A program made the translations under genes and the position numbers. 64,000 bases of DNA from Isoetes taiwanensis (taxonomy: Eukaryota; Streptophyta; Lycopodiopsida; Isoetales; Isoetaceae). This document shows, piece by piece, positions 34,371-47,080 of this stretch. Below the pieces are notes generated by a model. The model had not been told where the DNA came from and ran no database searches. It saw only the letters and a list, made by a program, of their open reading frames with translations. The number at the start of each line of letters is the position of its first letter. Position 1 is the stretch's first letter. The stretch is taken from positions 17,669,310 to 17,733,309 of the forward strand of contig JAJEKV010000004.1 of the NCBI GenBank assembly GCA_021234155.1, given 5' to 3'.

Positions 34371-35809
34371 GTCAGAGTCTTGCGCTTCCAATTATGGATT
34401 TATTCAAAACTAATAAATGTAGTTGTTTGTTTATATATAGAAGGTGGCTATACAATTATCTTTTCTTTTTTGAACCAAAGATGATATTGGCAGAGTCAAG
34501 TATGATGCCCCTGCATTATGCCAAGTATTGAAAAACAATGCAAAAGAAATGGGTGTAGATATTTTACCTCGGCTCGCTATGAGTCAATGTAACAAAAGGG
34601 GTTGGTATGTGCAGAGATTCAAGGCATGATTAGAGAAATGGCAGATGACCCCATGATGAGCTATCTACTCAAAAGGAGCGACATAATTAGTCTGGATGCT
34701 TGTAAATGTAAATGGAAACTTTGGCATATATACTTAATGACAAGCATTCATATTTACACCCAAATATAGTTGCATTATATGCACAACTTTGCCGTGCATC
34801 TAGTGTATGTTGTGAGTTGTAACATGAGTGGTGCATGACGATTAAGGGTCACCAACGCAGGGTGAATTTAGAGTTACTATTGATCGAGAACAAGTATGAT
34901 CTTACATTTGACATGAACATTTATATGCACATTGAAGCCATCAGACAATTTGTAGATGAAGAAGCTTGCCAGTTGGGAGTAATGGCGATGTGAATGGGGA
35001 CACCGACAGGTTGTCTTTCACAATAGACTATACATGATCTTTCACATACAGGTTATAATGACAATTTGAGATACTCAATATATGGCCAATAATCTTGCAA
35101 CTAAAGTTGCCAACTTGCCAAACCGGGGAGTTATAGAGTTTGAAATATCATCTTATGTATATACATTTTTTGAAATATCATCTTATGTATATTGAAAAAT
35201 TCTAACATACATATGCAAATGTGTTTGGATGCAAAATTATACATGGTACTTTTCACATTTGGTTTATCTATAAAAGTTAGGACTCCCTCACAAGATGGGA
35301 TTGCTTGCTTATATAAGAGTGGAAGTTTCAGGTGCATAAGATAGCCTCGGGGAAAGATTACACCTTCTTTGACAAGATTTCTTGACCTCTTAGCAATTCC
35401 TTGGTCTTTTCAATCTTTTCTTTTGAATGGAGAATGCTATTAGCGGAGGCATGTATGATTTTCCTTGAAGCTGGAAGACTATTAGAAAGGTAGAGAGGAA
35501 ATGGATGTAGACATTCTACCTTGTCTCACCTCCTAGCCAAAGAGGTTAGCGTAATGGATATTAAGGCATGGCTAGAGAAATGGCGGATGACCTTGGATGA
35601 GCTACCTAATTAAAGGAGCTGCTTAGGTGTTTGTAAATGTAAAATGGAAGCTTTAGCATTTTAGTGGCAGAAAAGCATCTTCTTTATGTAATCTTTCTTC
35701 TTTATATTAATAAGAAAATCGTGAACTCCACCCCACCACGGTCGAGGTGGCATCACATATGTGACTCTCGGCCATCAAATTTACCATGTGAAGGTGATCT
35801 GGGCCCTCG

Positions 35810-36270
35810 AATTCTAGAAAGTAAATTTGGAAAGTCCTAGAACCTTCTAGAATCTTGGGAAGTTCTAGAACCTTTCTAACCTCTTTTGAAAAATTTCTAT
35901 GTTTTGTGGTGATTCGAACCCTGGTCATTACCCTCCAAGCCCCCTATCCTTACCATTAGGGGCGGGGCATTGATTTCTTTGAGATTGTTTTGAGAAATTG
36001 CAAGTTCGGATATTGTTAAGGGAGAGGTGTAATCAATTCTAGGATGTTCTAGAATGCCCTAGATAGCCTTAGATATTCTAGAATGTTCTAGAAAGTTCTA
36101 AAACCCCTCGAATGGTCTAGATAGTTCCAGAATGTTCTAAAGTCACCCAGGGAGTTCTAGAAAGCCTAGAACAGTCTAGAAAGCTCTAGAATCTCAAGAA
36201 ACCTTTAGAATTTTCTATTTAGAAAGATCTATGATGTTCTAGAAGGTTCTAGAATGTTCTAGATACTCAT
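35810..36270. repeat. TTCTAGAA-rich block, copy 2
   Basis: This is the counterpart of 25,060-25,515. Both five-unit TTC/GAA arrays are retained without change (36,076-36,098 and 36,237-36,259), although neighbouring bases differ. The tRNA-like A and B boxes lie inside it on the minus strand at about 35,908-35,962. Confidence 0.6.
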
Positions 36271-37765
36271 AGATAAGCATCTCGGTCTAAAAAATAGAAA
36301 GTTTTCTAAAACTTTCCAAACTCAAAATAAAATATTCTGATTTTTTAGGGGGATGTTAGGCGGTTAGGCAGAAGAGGCTAGGGCAGACGGCCGCCTCCCC
36401 TTCTTGCTGCTCCAAGCAACCGGAATATGGGCAAAGCGTTGCTGATGGCGGTGGTAGCGGGGGCTTGGATCTGTTCCTCCTTCTCAAAAGCAGTCGCCGG
36501 ATCTGCAGTGGTCTGCGTGTAACCATCCTCCTTTACGGCGGCCAATTCACGGGGTTTCGGGTAATCCATCCACTAACGTGGCATCTTCCTTTGGTAGTAT
36601 ACAAGCTATAAGAATATAACCGGCTTTCTTTGTTGTATGCCTACTATGTCTACTCAAAACACGAAGGGTAAGCCCAATAGATTGGAATCTTGGCCTATAA
36701 AAGCGAAGGGATAGAAACTCCAGTTATGTAAAGAAGGCTTTGGATATGCAAATTCAAATGGGAATATCATACATTGTTTTTGGAAAAAACCTTCCAAGTC
36801 CTTTTGCTTCTTTCCTTATAGCGAGGAAGCATCAACAACATGACGGATATGTACAAAAAAAAGCAGTGATTTATTCTTTTTATTGATCTTTGAGCAATCA
36901 CTTTTGTTTTACATGTAAGTATTAAGGATCACGAGAATACAATCCAGATGCAATGCATTGATTGCTAGGGTACATGATACATTGGGAGATATGGGGCTCT
37001 TTGGTTTATCAGTTCTCTCACGGTTTATGCGAGCTAGGGATGGAAAAATGTTTCAAATCTTGCTATGCTTGGAACTTTTACATGGCTCAATCTTGATATG
37101 CTTGTAGCTCTTTAGGCCCGAGTTACGATATATACGAGTCAAACTCAAGTACTAATAAGCTTGAGGGCGTTGGAGGACTATTATACTTCAATAACGCTTT
37201 TGTTATCCTTTGCTTACGAGGCTCAAAATGGTGGCATAAGCTTTCAAGGAAAAAGGTTTATTATACATTACTTGTCCTTTCTCATCGATTATTAATGTAG
37301 GAAAGTTGTTTGAGCATATCATTTTCTCGTATGAGGGCTTCATTGTGCTTATTCTTCCTATCTCGATTTTGGAAGATCAAATGTTGTAACATCTTCTATA
37401 TTAATAGAAAACCACCTTGCCTTAAAAAAAAAAAAAAAAAAAAAAGTTCTTGAATGTTCCTGGCGATAGGTAAGCACCTCGATCTAAAAATCAAAGTCTT
37501 GTATATACTCAACATTAGAGGCTTTTGGGATCCTTAAGGGGCCTTCGAGGTTGTCTCAAGTTTGATTCCAAACCTATTTCCAAACTTACAGGGCTTGGAC
37601 AAAAAGCCCCTCAAAAGTTTGGAAAATCTAATTAACGAGTTGTCCAAGTCAGGCATCTAATTATGAAGAGTATCATCTAATTTCCTATCGACTAACCTCA
37701 GGTTCGTGCACTCCATCAAGCGGGATAAGCCAAAGAACCTCCAAATTGAGCGCCAAATTTTGGAG

Positions 37766-40266
37766 AATAGAATAGAATAGAATAGAATAGGTTTTAAGCG
37801 TCCCACGGAGACCAATTGGCCTATGGGACCCAAACAAAAAGAGAGCGCAAGCATATTACTTGGCGGATTAAAAACCCCACGCTTGAAGGTTTTTGAGGAA
37901 AAACCTTAGCGATAATAAGCATCTTTGGCTTTTACAAATTGCATAGAGACGGTTCAATGCCATCCCGGAGACACAAACAAGCCGTGCATCCATAACCTCC
38001 ACGGAGGTGCGACCCCAACAAACCCATTGCGCCATAGTCAATAACGATGCAACGGCTGGCGGGCACTAATAATCAGAACATATAAGCTCGGATATGGGCA
38101 AATCTTTGAGCAGATTTGGAGGGCATGACATTCATCCTCAATCACATGTGGCAACAACAGCAAAGCCTTTGCTCGTGCTTCGGGACCCAACGCCCTATTT
38201 CAATGCGGGGCTGATGTGCCCGTCTTGAATGGAAGCTATAAGTCTGCGCTTCTTCATGGGTAGGCTGGGTGTACAAATCTTGGTGTGGGCCTCTTGTGAG
38301 CCTAGGATTGACTTTGCTGCTGATAGTGTGCCCGGCTTAACATGTGTTCGAGCCTCGCATCCCGGCTTCCGAAGGAAAGTAGCATCAAGATATACTTTAA
38401 GTGCCTCATGATCCTTCTTTGTCCTGACACGGGCGCGCATCGTTTGCTGCACACCCGGTAAGAACCACCGAAGCTTGCTTGTCTTTCAACGGGATTTCAG
38501 CGTTGGGGACCCATCGCCGCCGTGGCCAAAACAAAATGGGGCAAAGCGTGTATCAGCCATAGCGACCACCTTTTGGAAGTAAACAATATGGCGTTCCAAT
38601 GCAGCCCGTTGAAGGGGTAGGAGGCTGTCTCTGGAGGTAGGATGCAGTGCGGGCTGTGGACTTCACCCCGGGGCCGTGCAAGAAGGCCTACGCACCGCCG
38701 AGGTCATTCAGTGTTGAGGGATATCCGAGGACCCCACATACGCCCCCCATACAAAGGACCCGAGCTCAACCAAGGCCGAAACAAATGTGGTTGGTGACCC
38801 CGGGCATACAACTTCTGCCTTGTGGCTATTGTTACGCATGGCATATAGTGCTTTCCAACTGCCGTGACCCACAACGATAAGCGCATCCCAATGGGTGGTA
38901 GTTGAGAACTCAATCCCCAAGTACTTGTAGGTCGAGACCACCTCTACCCCTTTGCCCCAGTAAGTGAATGTGGGAAGCCTTGGTGAGATGATGCAACTAG
39001 CGAACACCCTAGTTTTGGCCAAGTTAACTTCGCATGCCCGTTGAATTGGCAAAAGTGTCAAGAGCATCCGGTGGCGTTGCATGTCCTCTGGGTATAGGCC
39101 ATGAGGTTGACATCGTCGACATATATGAGTTCTTGGTTATTGTGTGATGCATGAGATATGCACGCACCTCCATGCTCGAGAGCCAATCTTCCAACTGATC
39201 AATGTATAGGCCAAAGGTGTGGGGGAGGGGGCAACCACGGCGCCTCCAATGCTACTAGTCACCGCCGTCTTTGCGATGTGATACGGCTGAGCATGCCTCG
39301 TCTGCACCTATATCTGCGCATTACGCAAGTCGGGGGGTCCCCGGTACGCCAATCTGTCCCCAAGCTTTTGCGAGTGCGTGTCGAATGCCTTTGCAAAATC
39401 TCTGAAACAACGGTACAAGTTCTGCGGGGCGATTCTGCTATCCTCAATCAATGTCGCGTAGTGAAGATATGATCAATGGTGGAATGTCGGGCCAAAACCA
39501 CACACTGCGTAAGAGCTCGCACCTCCGTTTCCCTCTGCCCATATTGTCATTGCTTGCTCAAGGATGCTATAGCAGCTTTGCAAAGAGAGCTGACCATAAT
39601 AGTACGGTAGTTGGCCCGGGCATTGAGGGTCCCCAGCTTTGTAAATGGGCACTACTCTACTAGTAGTCCATTAGCGTGGGAAGCCTTCTTGCAATGCTTT
39701 ATTGAACAATGCCATGAGAACGAGGCACCGGTGGAGGCCGACCCATTTGAAGTTACTGCATGCCATCTAAATCTGGCGCCTTCCCATTAGCTAGGCTATT
39801 TTGCGGGCCCATGATGACATCCCCCCTCTGTGATAACGAGCCATGCCTACACAAGGAGGGGTGGTGCGGCCCCCTCGCGGAATTAATTACTCTGTACCCA
39901 TTGCTCCGAGGTGATGTTCCCTGTGGATTGTGCAGGCTTGCTCAAGACCCTTCTCCAGAATGTCCTGGGGTGCCGGTCCAGGAGACCAAACATCTGTTGC
40001 TGATGCTCTGCGAGGTAGCTGGCCTTCTTGTTCTTGAGAAAGGAGCGGTACTGACTGACGGCCTGCGGGCGGGAGATGGGGTCAGTGACTTGCCAGAGTG
40101 TGCGTTTGAGCTCCCGACACTCATCATCAAACCATCTGTTGCGGGGGAAGGTGGTAGTGCCTGAGGCTCGCCGTGAGCGGCCTCTCCCAAAGCATCTTTC
40201 CGCAGCCGTCAGAAGCAGGTGAGTCAGAGCAATGTTTAAATTTGATTTAATGCAATTCATTACCAA
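37766..40266 (-). pseudogene. LINE reverse transcriptase region, copy 2
   Basis: Same element as 27,021-29,516. This copy preserves different stretches: WFDDECRELKRTLWQVTDPI and FLKNKKASYLAEHQQQMFGL near the 5' side, RT motif A as CFRDFAKAFD at about 39,380-39,412, motif C region at about 39,095-39,126, and VNLAKTRVFASCI.. with TYKYLGIEFSTTTHWDALI around 38,890-39,050. Comparing the two copies, each is intact where the other is shifted, so the shared ancestor probably had a longer open frame. The tail is (TTCTA)n at 37,766-37,790. Confidence 0.85.
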
Positions 40267-40361
40267 ACTTCGAGGACGAAACCCTACTTTCCCTCTAATT
40301 TGGCAAAGAATCCCATCAATTTGGCCGCTAGAACTGTCGATAGTGGGAATGTTGGAGAACC

Positions 40362-40655
40362 GTGGCCGAGATAAGAAGCTTCGTGCAAGTGGAGAAGATT
40401 TCGCAATTTTTCTATATTTTTATTTTTCAAAGCAAGGTTGGACAATTTCGAGGGAAGGTGCCTAAGAATTGCTTGTCTTACAAGAATAGGTTCAATGGAA
40501 AGGAGGACGTCGATGAGGATGCTCTCCATAGTTCAAGAGCAATGAACATTGATATTTGGGCGCGTGGAGAACTGCATCCTTTTGACCCTATTACCAAGAA
40601 ACGCCTTGATTTTCACTCAACAACATGGCTTATTCATTTTGCTTATAAAGGCTAG
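40362..40655 (+). CDS. Conserved ORF of unknown family (DIWA/HPFDP motif), copy 2
   Basis: A 97-codon frame, more complete than in copy 1, contains KVPKNCLSYKNRFNGKEDVD, EDALHSSRAMNIDIWARGEL and HPFDPITKKRLDF. The alignment with the minus-strand ORF of element C (55,711-56,160) extends over about 40 residues. A VEKISQFFYIFIFQSKVGQF stretch precedes it. No domain is recognised, and whether the annotated ATG is used is unknown. Confidence 0.45.
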   Translation: MAEIRSFVQVEKISQFFYIFIFQSKVGQFRGKVPKNCLSYKNRFNGKEDVDEDALHSSRAMNIDIWARGELHPFDPITKKRLDFHSTTWLIHFAYKG

Positions 40656-43600
40656 CAAAGCTTACTTGGATATTGTAACAACGATAATTATAATCAACAT
40701 CTACAAGCAATGTGCAATCAGTTGTATGGACTTCATTGCAAAGTGCTAAATGATTGTAATTATCTTCATCATTGTAATAGTTATTTGTCCACATGAAGTA
40801 AGCACGCAGAAGAATTAGAGGCTTCAAACCAGAAATTGCTTATGGAGGTGGATCAATTAAAGCATGGATTGAAGAGAGTTTCAGAAGATAACGATAATCT
40901 TCAAAAGAGATTGAAGATGACACCATTGGGTGTTAAAAAGAGGACAATGAATTTGAAGGCTATAAATGTCCTTGCCCTGGGAAGGTAGGGGAGGGAGGCT
41001 TTAAAAGATAAGATAAGATAAGATGAATTTTTTACGTCCACACATGCAAGGGCAACAGCCCATCTAAAACCTGGGGACTAGGTCCCATCACCAAACACAA
41101 TAACCAAATATTAAAAGGCTACCAAGGATAAGATAAGATAATGCTAATGCCATAAAAAAACTTGTGGATCCAAGTATGCCTGAAAAGAAGAAGAGAAACC
41201 TAGTAATATTGCTTCTTTAGAAAAAATTAGTTATTACGGATGATGTTATAGAAATGTTGAAGCTTCCAAAGGCCAATCACTTAAGGTAGACTGTAATCGA
41301 TCGGGTGCTAAGTGAATTAGGAAAGAACCAAAGTTCTGAAAGCGTGCAAGAGTTGTGTGATAATGTTGGTATTAGTAGGCTGGCTTACTTTGCTTTTTTT
41401 CCATTGTTTACAGGATGACATGAACCAACAAGATATTACTAAAATCATCCTCCTGAGAATCAATGAGGCCAGGCAAGCAGATCAAGCCGCATCACAGATA
41501 TGGCAAATTATTGGAATAGGTGAAAAGACTTTTTTCATTACATGTATGACTTCAAGTGAATAACAAGAGGTTTTATTAATGTCACAACACCATCCATTCT
41601 CAAGAAGTAATTTTTTTGAAGCTTTTGAATTGTCTGGTGAACGTACTTTCATTACCTATATCTTGTCTAATTTCAATGGTTAAACACTATTGTTTTTGCA
41701 TTTTATCTTTAGTAAGTGATCTAGCTCGAGATGCATTTGCATTTAGCCTTAATTTATTTGTGCACGTTATTTATAATGGTATTTGATAGACATTTTGCAT
41801 ATGTGGAGGCCCACGTTTTACAGAGACCATTGTTGTTGCAAACTTACATGCCTATGCCATGTAGGAGTGTTTGCGTGTTTGTAAATTAGAAAATGTCATC
41901 GAACCTTGCAGTCTTGAGGCAACGTCTGGGTGTGACTCTCTTTGGGGACTGCATTGTCAGTTCTAGTGCAAATGGAGTAGGGGAGTGGCAAGGTATTAAC
42001 ATTTGAAATTTTTTTAGTGAAGCATTTGTTGCAGCAATAATGTATTTAACAATATTAAAGAATTTGACCATTTTTCTTTTGAGTTGCTTGAGTGTTGTAT
42101 CTCTAAGGAGTTGTTTTCATCAAAGATTATGCGGGATGCCACCCGCAACTGAAAATTCTAGATATATTATGCCTTCGAGAGCCAAGGATAGAAAATGGCC
42201 ACATCATTTGATAGCTCTAGATACAAGTGCCTACTTAACATCATCACATGTGTAGATGTATGTGTAGTTGCATCTTCCATGAGCCTACTGTCTTTTCCTG
42301 CCCTTCAAAGGGCAACCCTCTATGTGGATTTTCAGATTTGAGCCATTTCTCTATATGATATTCACTCATCATTTAAAATGCTAACTGCAATTACTACTAT
42401 AGCTCTAAAAACATTTCGCAATATTAAAACATTCTAATATCTTATTGGAACTTTAATTTAGCAAATGGACAATTTTATGCCTCCATTTAACGTAATGAAG
42501 CTTCTATGCATGTTCGGACAAAGACGCATTCACATGTGCAGAATCATTCCACCATATATCCTGGGCAGCAAAAACAATTCAAAACTTGCAAATTCCAACT
42601 GGAACTTTTAGTTCTGTCAGCAACCTTGTCTAAAATTTGTTTATCTGGTGCAGAAATAGAGAAAGTTGTATGTCATATGTGGCCTACTTGCAAATGCATG
42701 CATACACATTAAAAGTATTCCCAATAAGATAACCTTGTTTGTAAAACATTTGAAATAGGCATGGAGGGGATTACTTCTGCAATCTCAGCTACACAGGATC
42801 CCTGCATAGCTCAGCAATAAGGAACTTCGAGTGTTTTCAGCTCAAGTTGTAAGCTGAGTACAACTTGACAAGAAAGTTTGTCCTAAATCAGTGATATCTA
42901 TGAAGCCCAGTCTCAAAATTTTCAAATGCTTTTGTCTCTTCTGCCAATCTGTGTATGCTTCAGGTTATCTACCTCTGTAAAAGTTAAACACAAATGGAAT
43001 AAGTTGCCACCGGCAACAATGGAAGAGGGAGGGCTCCATTTTGCATTGCAGATATATCTTTCATCCTTTTTGCCTCCTTCAAGAAAAAATGGCGTAAAGC
43101 AACACCATAGAATCCACATTGTGTGCCATCTCCAAAGCTCTTAAAATATTTCAATGCTAGAACAACTCATAGTTGTTCCTTATTGAATGGAGAACATATA
43201 AGCCAAATTAGCCCACTGCATTCAGATGCTACACAAATGGAAGCAGCCACAATCCCCTGGTGCATAACTTATATTAGTGCATTTCATAGCATGCAAGGAA
43301 TGTTTTGAATACCGTAATACTAACAGAAAGTCTAAGTCAGACATTAAACCACCAGAAGAAATCTAGACGTGGAATAGCTTCAATGATAGCTCCCGTGCTT
43401 ATAGAAAGCATAAAGCAAGCTTGGAAATGGCAGGTTTAACCAATTTAACAACTTTCAAATTACACATATGTTAAATCAATACCAACCTTTGTTGGTTATT
43501 TTGTTGTACCAAATGCACCCTGATGTAAATGGAAAACTTGCTTTCTAAATGCATAAAATCTGGTGACAGACAAACAAAGACGTGGAGTCAATTAAAATCC

Positions 43601-43916
43601 AGAGAAAGATCTTAAACTAAAGAAACTAAAGGCTGGATTTGATGAATACCATAGTAAAGAATAGCCAAGCAAATGACAAATATTCAATCGTACAAATAAA
43701 ATCTCAAAACTATGAAGAAATGGGAGATGTCATTGCTTGCAACATAGGCACGGTGAAATAAAAATTGTATACCTAATTCAGCCAGGATTTATGCGTACCT
43801 TTTGAGATGTTGATGTTAAAATATGAGCAGGATAAATGTTTCATGGTTCAACCCTTACATTATGAGAGCTTTATGTTATGTACATAAAATGGCAATCCAT
43901 TCCGGAACTAACCATT

Positions 43917-44281
43917 ACAAACCATTACATCCAACACTTTAAAATTAAATCCCTGGAACCCCCTTTGGTTGGGTGCATATTCACAGGGGGGTCACTCTGG
44001 GCAAGCTGTCGGATGGGCATATTTGCTCAATATTCCTTGATCTAGACCGTAGATAGCGATCCTCGTTTGGGGGTATTGTTGTATAAATTTTGATATACTG
44101 TATAACGAGGTTTGTGAAATACTATAAGGTTTAAGGCAATGTACTAAATGGTGTTGATTTTATAGTATTATATGATTTTAGGGGCTCTCGCTGCCCTACA
44201 TCATCCCTGTGTGAATATGCACCCAAATCAAAGGATTTTCAAGGGGAATTTATTTTTAAAATGTTGGATGTAATGGTTTGT
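43917..44281. mobile_element. Foldback/MITE-like element, copy 2
   Basis: This is the counterpart of 33,152-33,522 with the same mirrored ACAAACCATTACATCCAAC ends. It adjoins the copia remnant, whose downstream half is missing at this point. Confidence 0.75.
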
Positions 44282-44299
44282 ATTAATTCAAAAAAAATT

Positions 44300-45773
44300 C
44301 TGGCCCCTTCGGGGCCTAGGAAAAGGTGGTGTACAAATTAGAGAACAGTGATGTTTCCCTTTCAACCGAGTCTAAAGGCATCAAACACTTAGCCTTTGGA
44401 CCTCAAAAAGTAACACCTTAGCCCTTATTCTATAATCATCAATAAATGTTGCAAAGTAAGATTTCGATCCTAGACTTTGAACTTGCATTGGACCACAAAC
44501 ATCCGAATGTTCTAACTCACGCAATATATGTGCCCTCTTGTCTTTATTTCTAAAAGGCAATCAACTTTGTTTGCCTAACATGCATGCCTCACAAACATCA
44601 TCATCACTTTCACGTAACACGTTCACACATCAAGTCGTTCAAAAGATTGTGCTTTTCTGCAATTCTAATGTTATTATGATTTGTATATGCCAACCTCAAA
44701 TGCCAAGTATGGGAGATACTCTATGGATTGCTTTGATATCAAATTCAAACAAATTTTCCCTTCTTTCAGCATCAAATAGTTTCACATCATACCTATAAAC
44801 TTGCATCCATGCTTATGAAAAAACAAATCATAACCGTTATCACAAGATTGGCAACTGAGACCAAGTTAAAATAACATTTCGGGTGCAAATAAAGTGTCTG
44901 GCAACCTTAAAACTTCCTTGCCTTCTCTTGATACCTGCAACTTCCCCTTTTCACACACCTTTTGTGTTGTGCCATTTCCCATTTGCACCCTCGAATTACC
45001 CTTACTTGGCTCAACTTTTCTCAACAAATCTCTTCCTCTTCTTCTTCCTCTTCCTCGGCTTCTACCTCGGCCCCGACCACTTTCGCCTGCATATAAAACA
45101 ATGGGATGTTCCTCCGTATGGACAGATTTCTCTTTTACACTTGTTGCTGCAATTTTTTCTTACTGCATTTCCGTTCTGATTGCCTCCACAGCCTTATCAA
45201 ATGTTGGTGAAGTGCGCCTAACTAACACAGCTAAATCCTTGTAAGAATCATGGAAAGCTCTTGTTAAAAATTAATACTTTCTGTTGTTCAGAATACTTTA
45301 CTCCGGCTCCCTCCAAATCATGGAACAACAAACGTAGGCACCTTATCAAACTCGTCACATCACCACCCTTTTTGTACCGCAAGCTGCGTACCTGTATCTC
45401 CAGCACTTCAATTTGTGAAGAAGTCTTCGCTTAATACCTTTCAAGAAAGTATTCCCACATCTCAGAAGGAGACTTGTGCTTAATTTCAAGCATTATGTCT
45501 CCTCCTAATTTTGCCATGATGATTGCCATAGCAATCTCTTCCTTCTCATCTTCAGATGTCTCTTCTTTCTTCCCTTCTTCAGATCCAGAGGCTTCTTTCT
45601 TTATTTTGATCGGTGTCACAACCAGTTTTCCTCTTGATACAAGCTCCCACAAGTTATCTACCTTGAGGGCTTGTGTGATCATAGCCTTCCACAGTTGAAA
45701 ACCCGCTTCATCTCCTTCAAAAACTTTGGTGGTATTTAAATACATCAAGGCAAGCATGCTGGCCATGACTATC
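44300..45773 (-). pseudogene. Ty1/copia gag to GAG-pre-integrase, internally deleted
   Basis: From the ATG at 45,766 the minus strand reads MASMLALMYLNTTKVFEGDE, then FQLWKAMITQALKVDNLWEL, an acidic Glu/Lys loop and EIAMAIIMAKLGGDIMLEIK with SEMWEYFLERY. This is the UBN2-type copia gag with its Trp and SEMWE hallmarks. After a stop and shifts, a basic Arg/Gly stretch (about 45,010-45,070) and VCEACMLGKQ (about 44,563-44,592) follow. Protease is not identifiable, and reverse transcriptase, RNase H and the 3' LTR are absent. The start codon is 8 bases from a tRNA-Met primer-binding site, so this is the true 5' end of an element. Its distal two-thirds have been lost. Confidence 0.8.
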
Positions 45774-45785
45774 GCTCTGATACCA
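45774..45785 (-). other. Primer-binding site, initiator tRNA-Met, copia element
   Basis: The minus strand reads TGGTATCAGAGC, the complement of the initiator-Met tRNA 3' end used by most plant LTR retrotransposons. It sits directly between the LTR edge at 45,787 and the gag start at 45,766. Confidence 0.85.
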
Positions 45786-45786
45786 C

Positions 45787-46787
45787 TGATAAGATTTATG
45801 AACAGAGCTTTTCCGACAGTCCAAGCTTTCTTCTGTGCTGATCTACACTTGTGCAAGTGCATAACGAGACTCAGCCAAAACCTCATGTAATAGTCTAGAC
45901 TAACCCAAAATCCAACTAATCGGCTGATGCAACTGTTAGTCTGATCAGAATTGATCAGAGCAACCTCCCTGGAAGCAATCGGGTTTTCTACAGACGTCCT
46001 CCTTGCCTCAATCTCTCGGATCGACTCTTCACAAAGGCACTACAAAGCAATTCGACTCCACTGATCCGTCTTACAACCACATGATTTAATTCCCTTTTAT
46101 TACTTTCACATGAACTGTCGCTTTTCTAAGCGTCTACGTGTGGCCCAGTCATGCCAGAACAGGTGTACATGCTGTAATTTTATTCATCATTGCCCTCCTT
46201 TCAACTTCCTGAAGAAACAAACACCAGCCAAAAGGAAAATTTTGCACATAATAATAGCATTGATAAATAGGCAAACCATCTCTCTGTTATTCACACAAAA
46301 CTCATATCATACACAAGCCCCCAAAAAAAACATCATTATTAGCTTTTTCCAACAGTTTTTGCATAAGACCACGATAACAAAGTAATATAACTAGGTGGGT
46401 TAATGTGTTGAATAACCATCAGCAGTTCCATACCACAATTTACCATCATAGTTCTGGACAATAGTCTTTTTATATTGTTTAATAGCTTCTTTTATTGCCA
46501 CGTTTTAATTATGTAATGTAGGCCATAAATCGCTAATGGTTTTGGCTTTCATTTTTTGTGATTTTCCCATGTTGTCCATATATTTCCATATGAACTAATG
46601 CAATAAAAACCCACAATTTCTTGTCGAAGAATATAGACAACTGCCAATTGTTTTTTCATCAAAATAGTGCAGCTTTAACCTATTTTTATTGCATAAATTG
46701 ATGGTGTTTTCCCAATGCAATTGGTATCCATTTAAGGCAATTGTTAAACATTTACTTCAAGTTATACATTTACTCATCGAATTATCA
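45787..46787 (-). mobile_element. 5' LTR of the copia element (outer edge tentative)
   Basis: The inner edge at 45,787 is set by TGATAA (minus: ..TTATCA) one base from the primer-binding site. A TTATCA at 46,782-46,787 would give matching inverted ends and a 1.0-kb LTR, but no second LTR is available to confirm it. The sequence is AT-rich and non-coding. Confidence 0.45.
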
Positions 46788-46789
46788 AT

Positions 46790-47080
46790 CCATGGTTTAT
46801 TTTACATATTGATATTAGTTTATTCAACAAAGTAAGAAATGTTCATTCAACATTCCATTGTTATTTCAAAGGAGAAAAAACCTGTAGTTTATACAGACAA
46901 AAGCATTAACAAAATTAATGCAAGTTTCAATATTAAAACATAGCTATTTATAGTAGTGGTAATTGATCTATGTGATGTTTAAGAAATCTTACATAAATAG
47001 ATATTACACAGCTCAAAGGCCCAGGGATTTAAACCCTAGTGTTATCAGTTAGCCAAGACAGCTTACACTTTAATTGCACA
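46790..47080. other. AT-rich flank without gene
   Basis: This lies between the copia LTR and the LTR of element A. Nothing recognisable. Confidence 0.3.

Larger units (their letters stand above)
23643..34391. repeat. Segmental tandem duplication, copy 1
   Basis: The sequence from 23,643 (TTATGGATTTATTC) onward is repeated from 34,392, and the two copies can be followed base by base for about 10.7 kb in the same orientation. Each copy contains the TTCTAGAA block, a poly(A)-ended stretch, the LINE, a foldback element and a copia remnant. Near the end of copy 1 (34,060-34,370) several dozen bases are missing or scrambled relative to copy 2. The left breakpoint falls in the 900-bp repeat family and the right one inside the copia remnant. 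Real tandem duplication and two haplotypes laid end to end by an assembler are both possible. Confidence 0.85.
34392..45215. repeat. Segmental tandem duplication, copy 2
   Basis: This repeats copy 1 (23,643-34,391) in direct orientation, offset by about 10,750 bases. Similarity is lost after CTTATCAAATGTTGGT at 45,198-45,213, while copy 1 carries about 20 unmatched bases before the junction. Differences between copies are mostly one to three bases and cluster at CAG/CTG: for example CTGG here against CACGG in copy 1, and CAG against CGG. Element-internal parts not listed separately: 34,750-35,610 900-bp repeat, 37,423-37,445 poly(A), 41,005-41,140 LINE tail, 41,414-41,520 exon-like piece. Confidence 0.85.
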
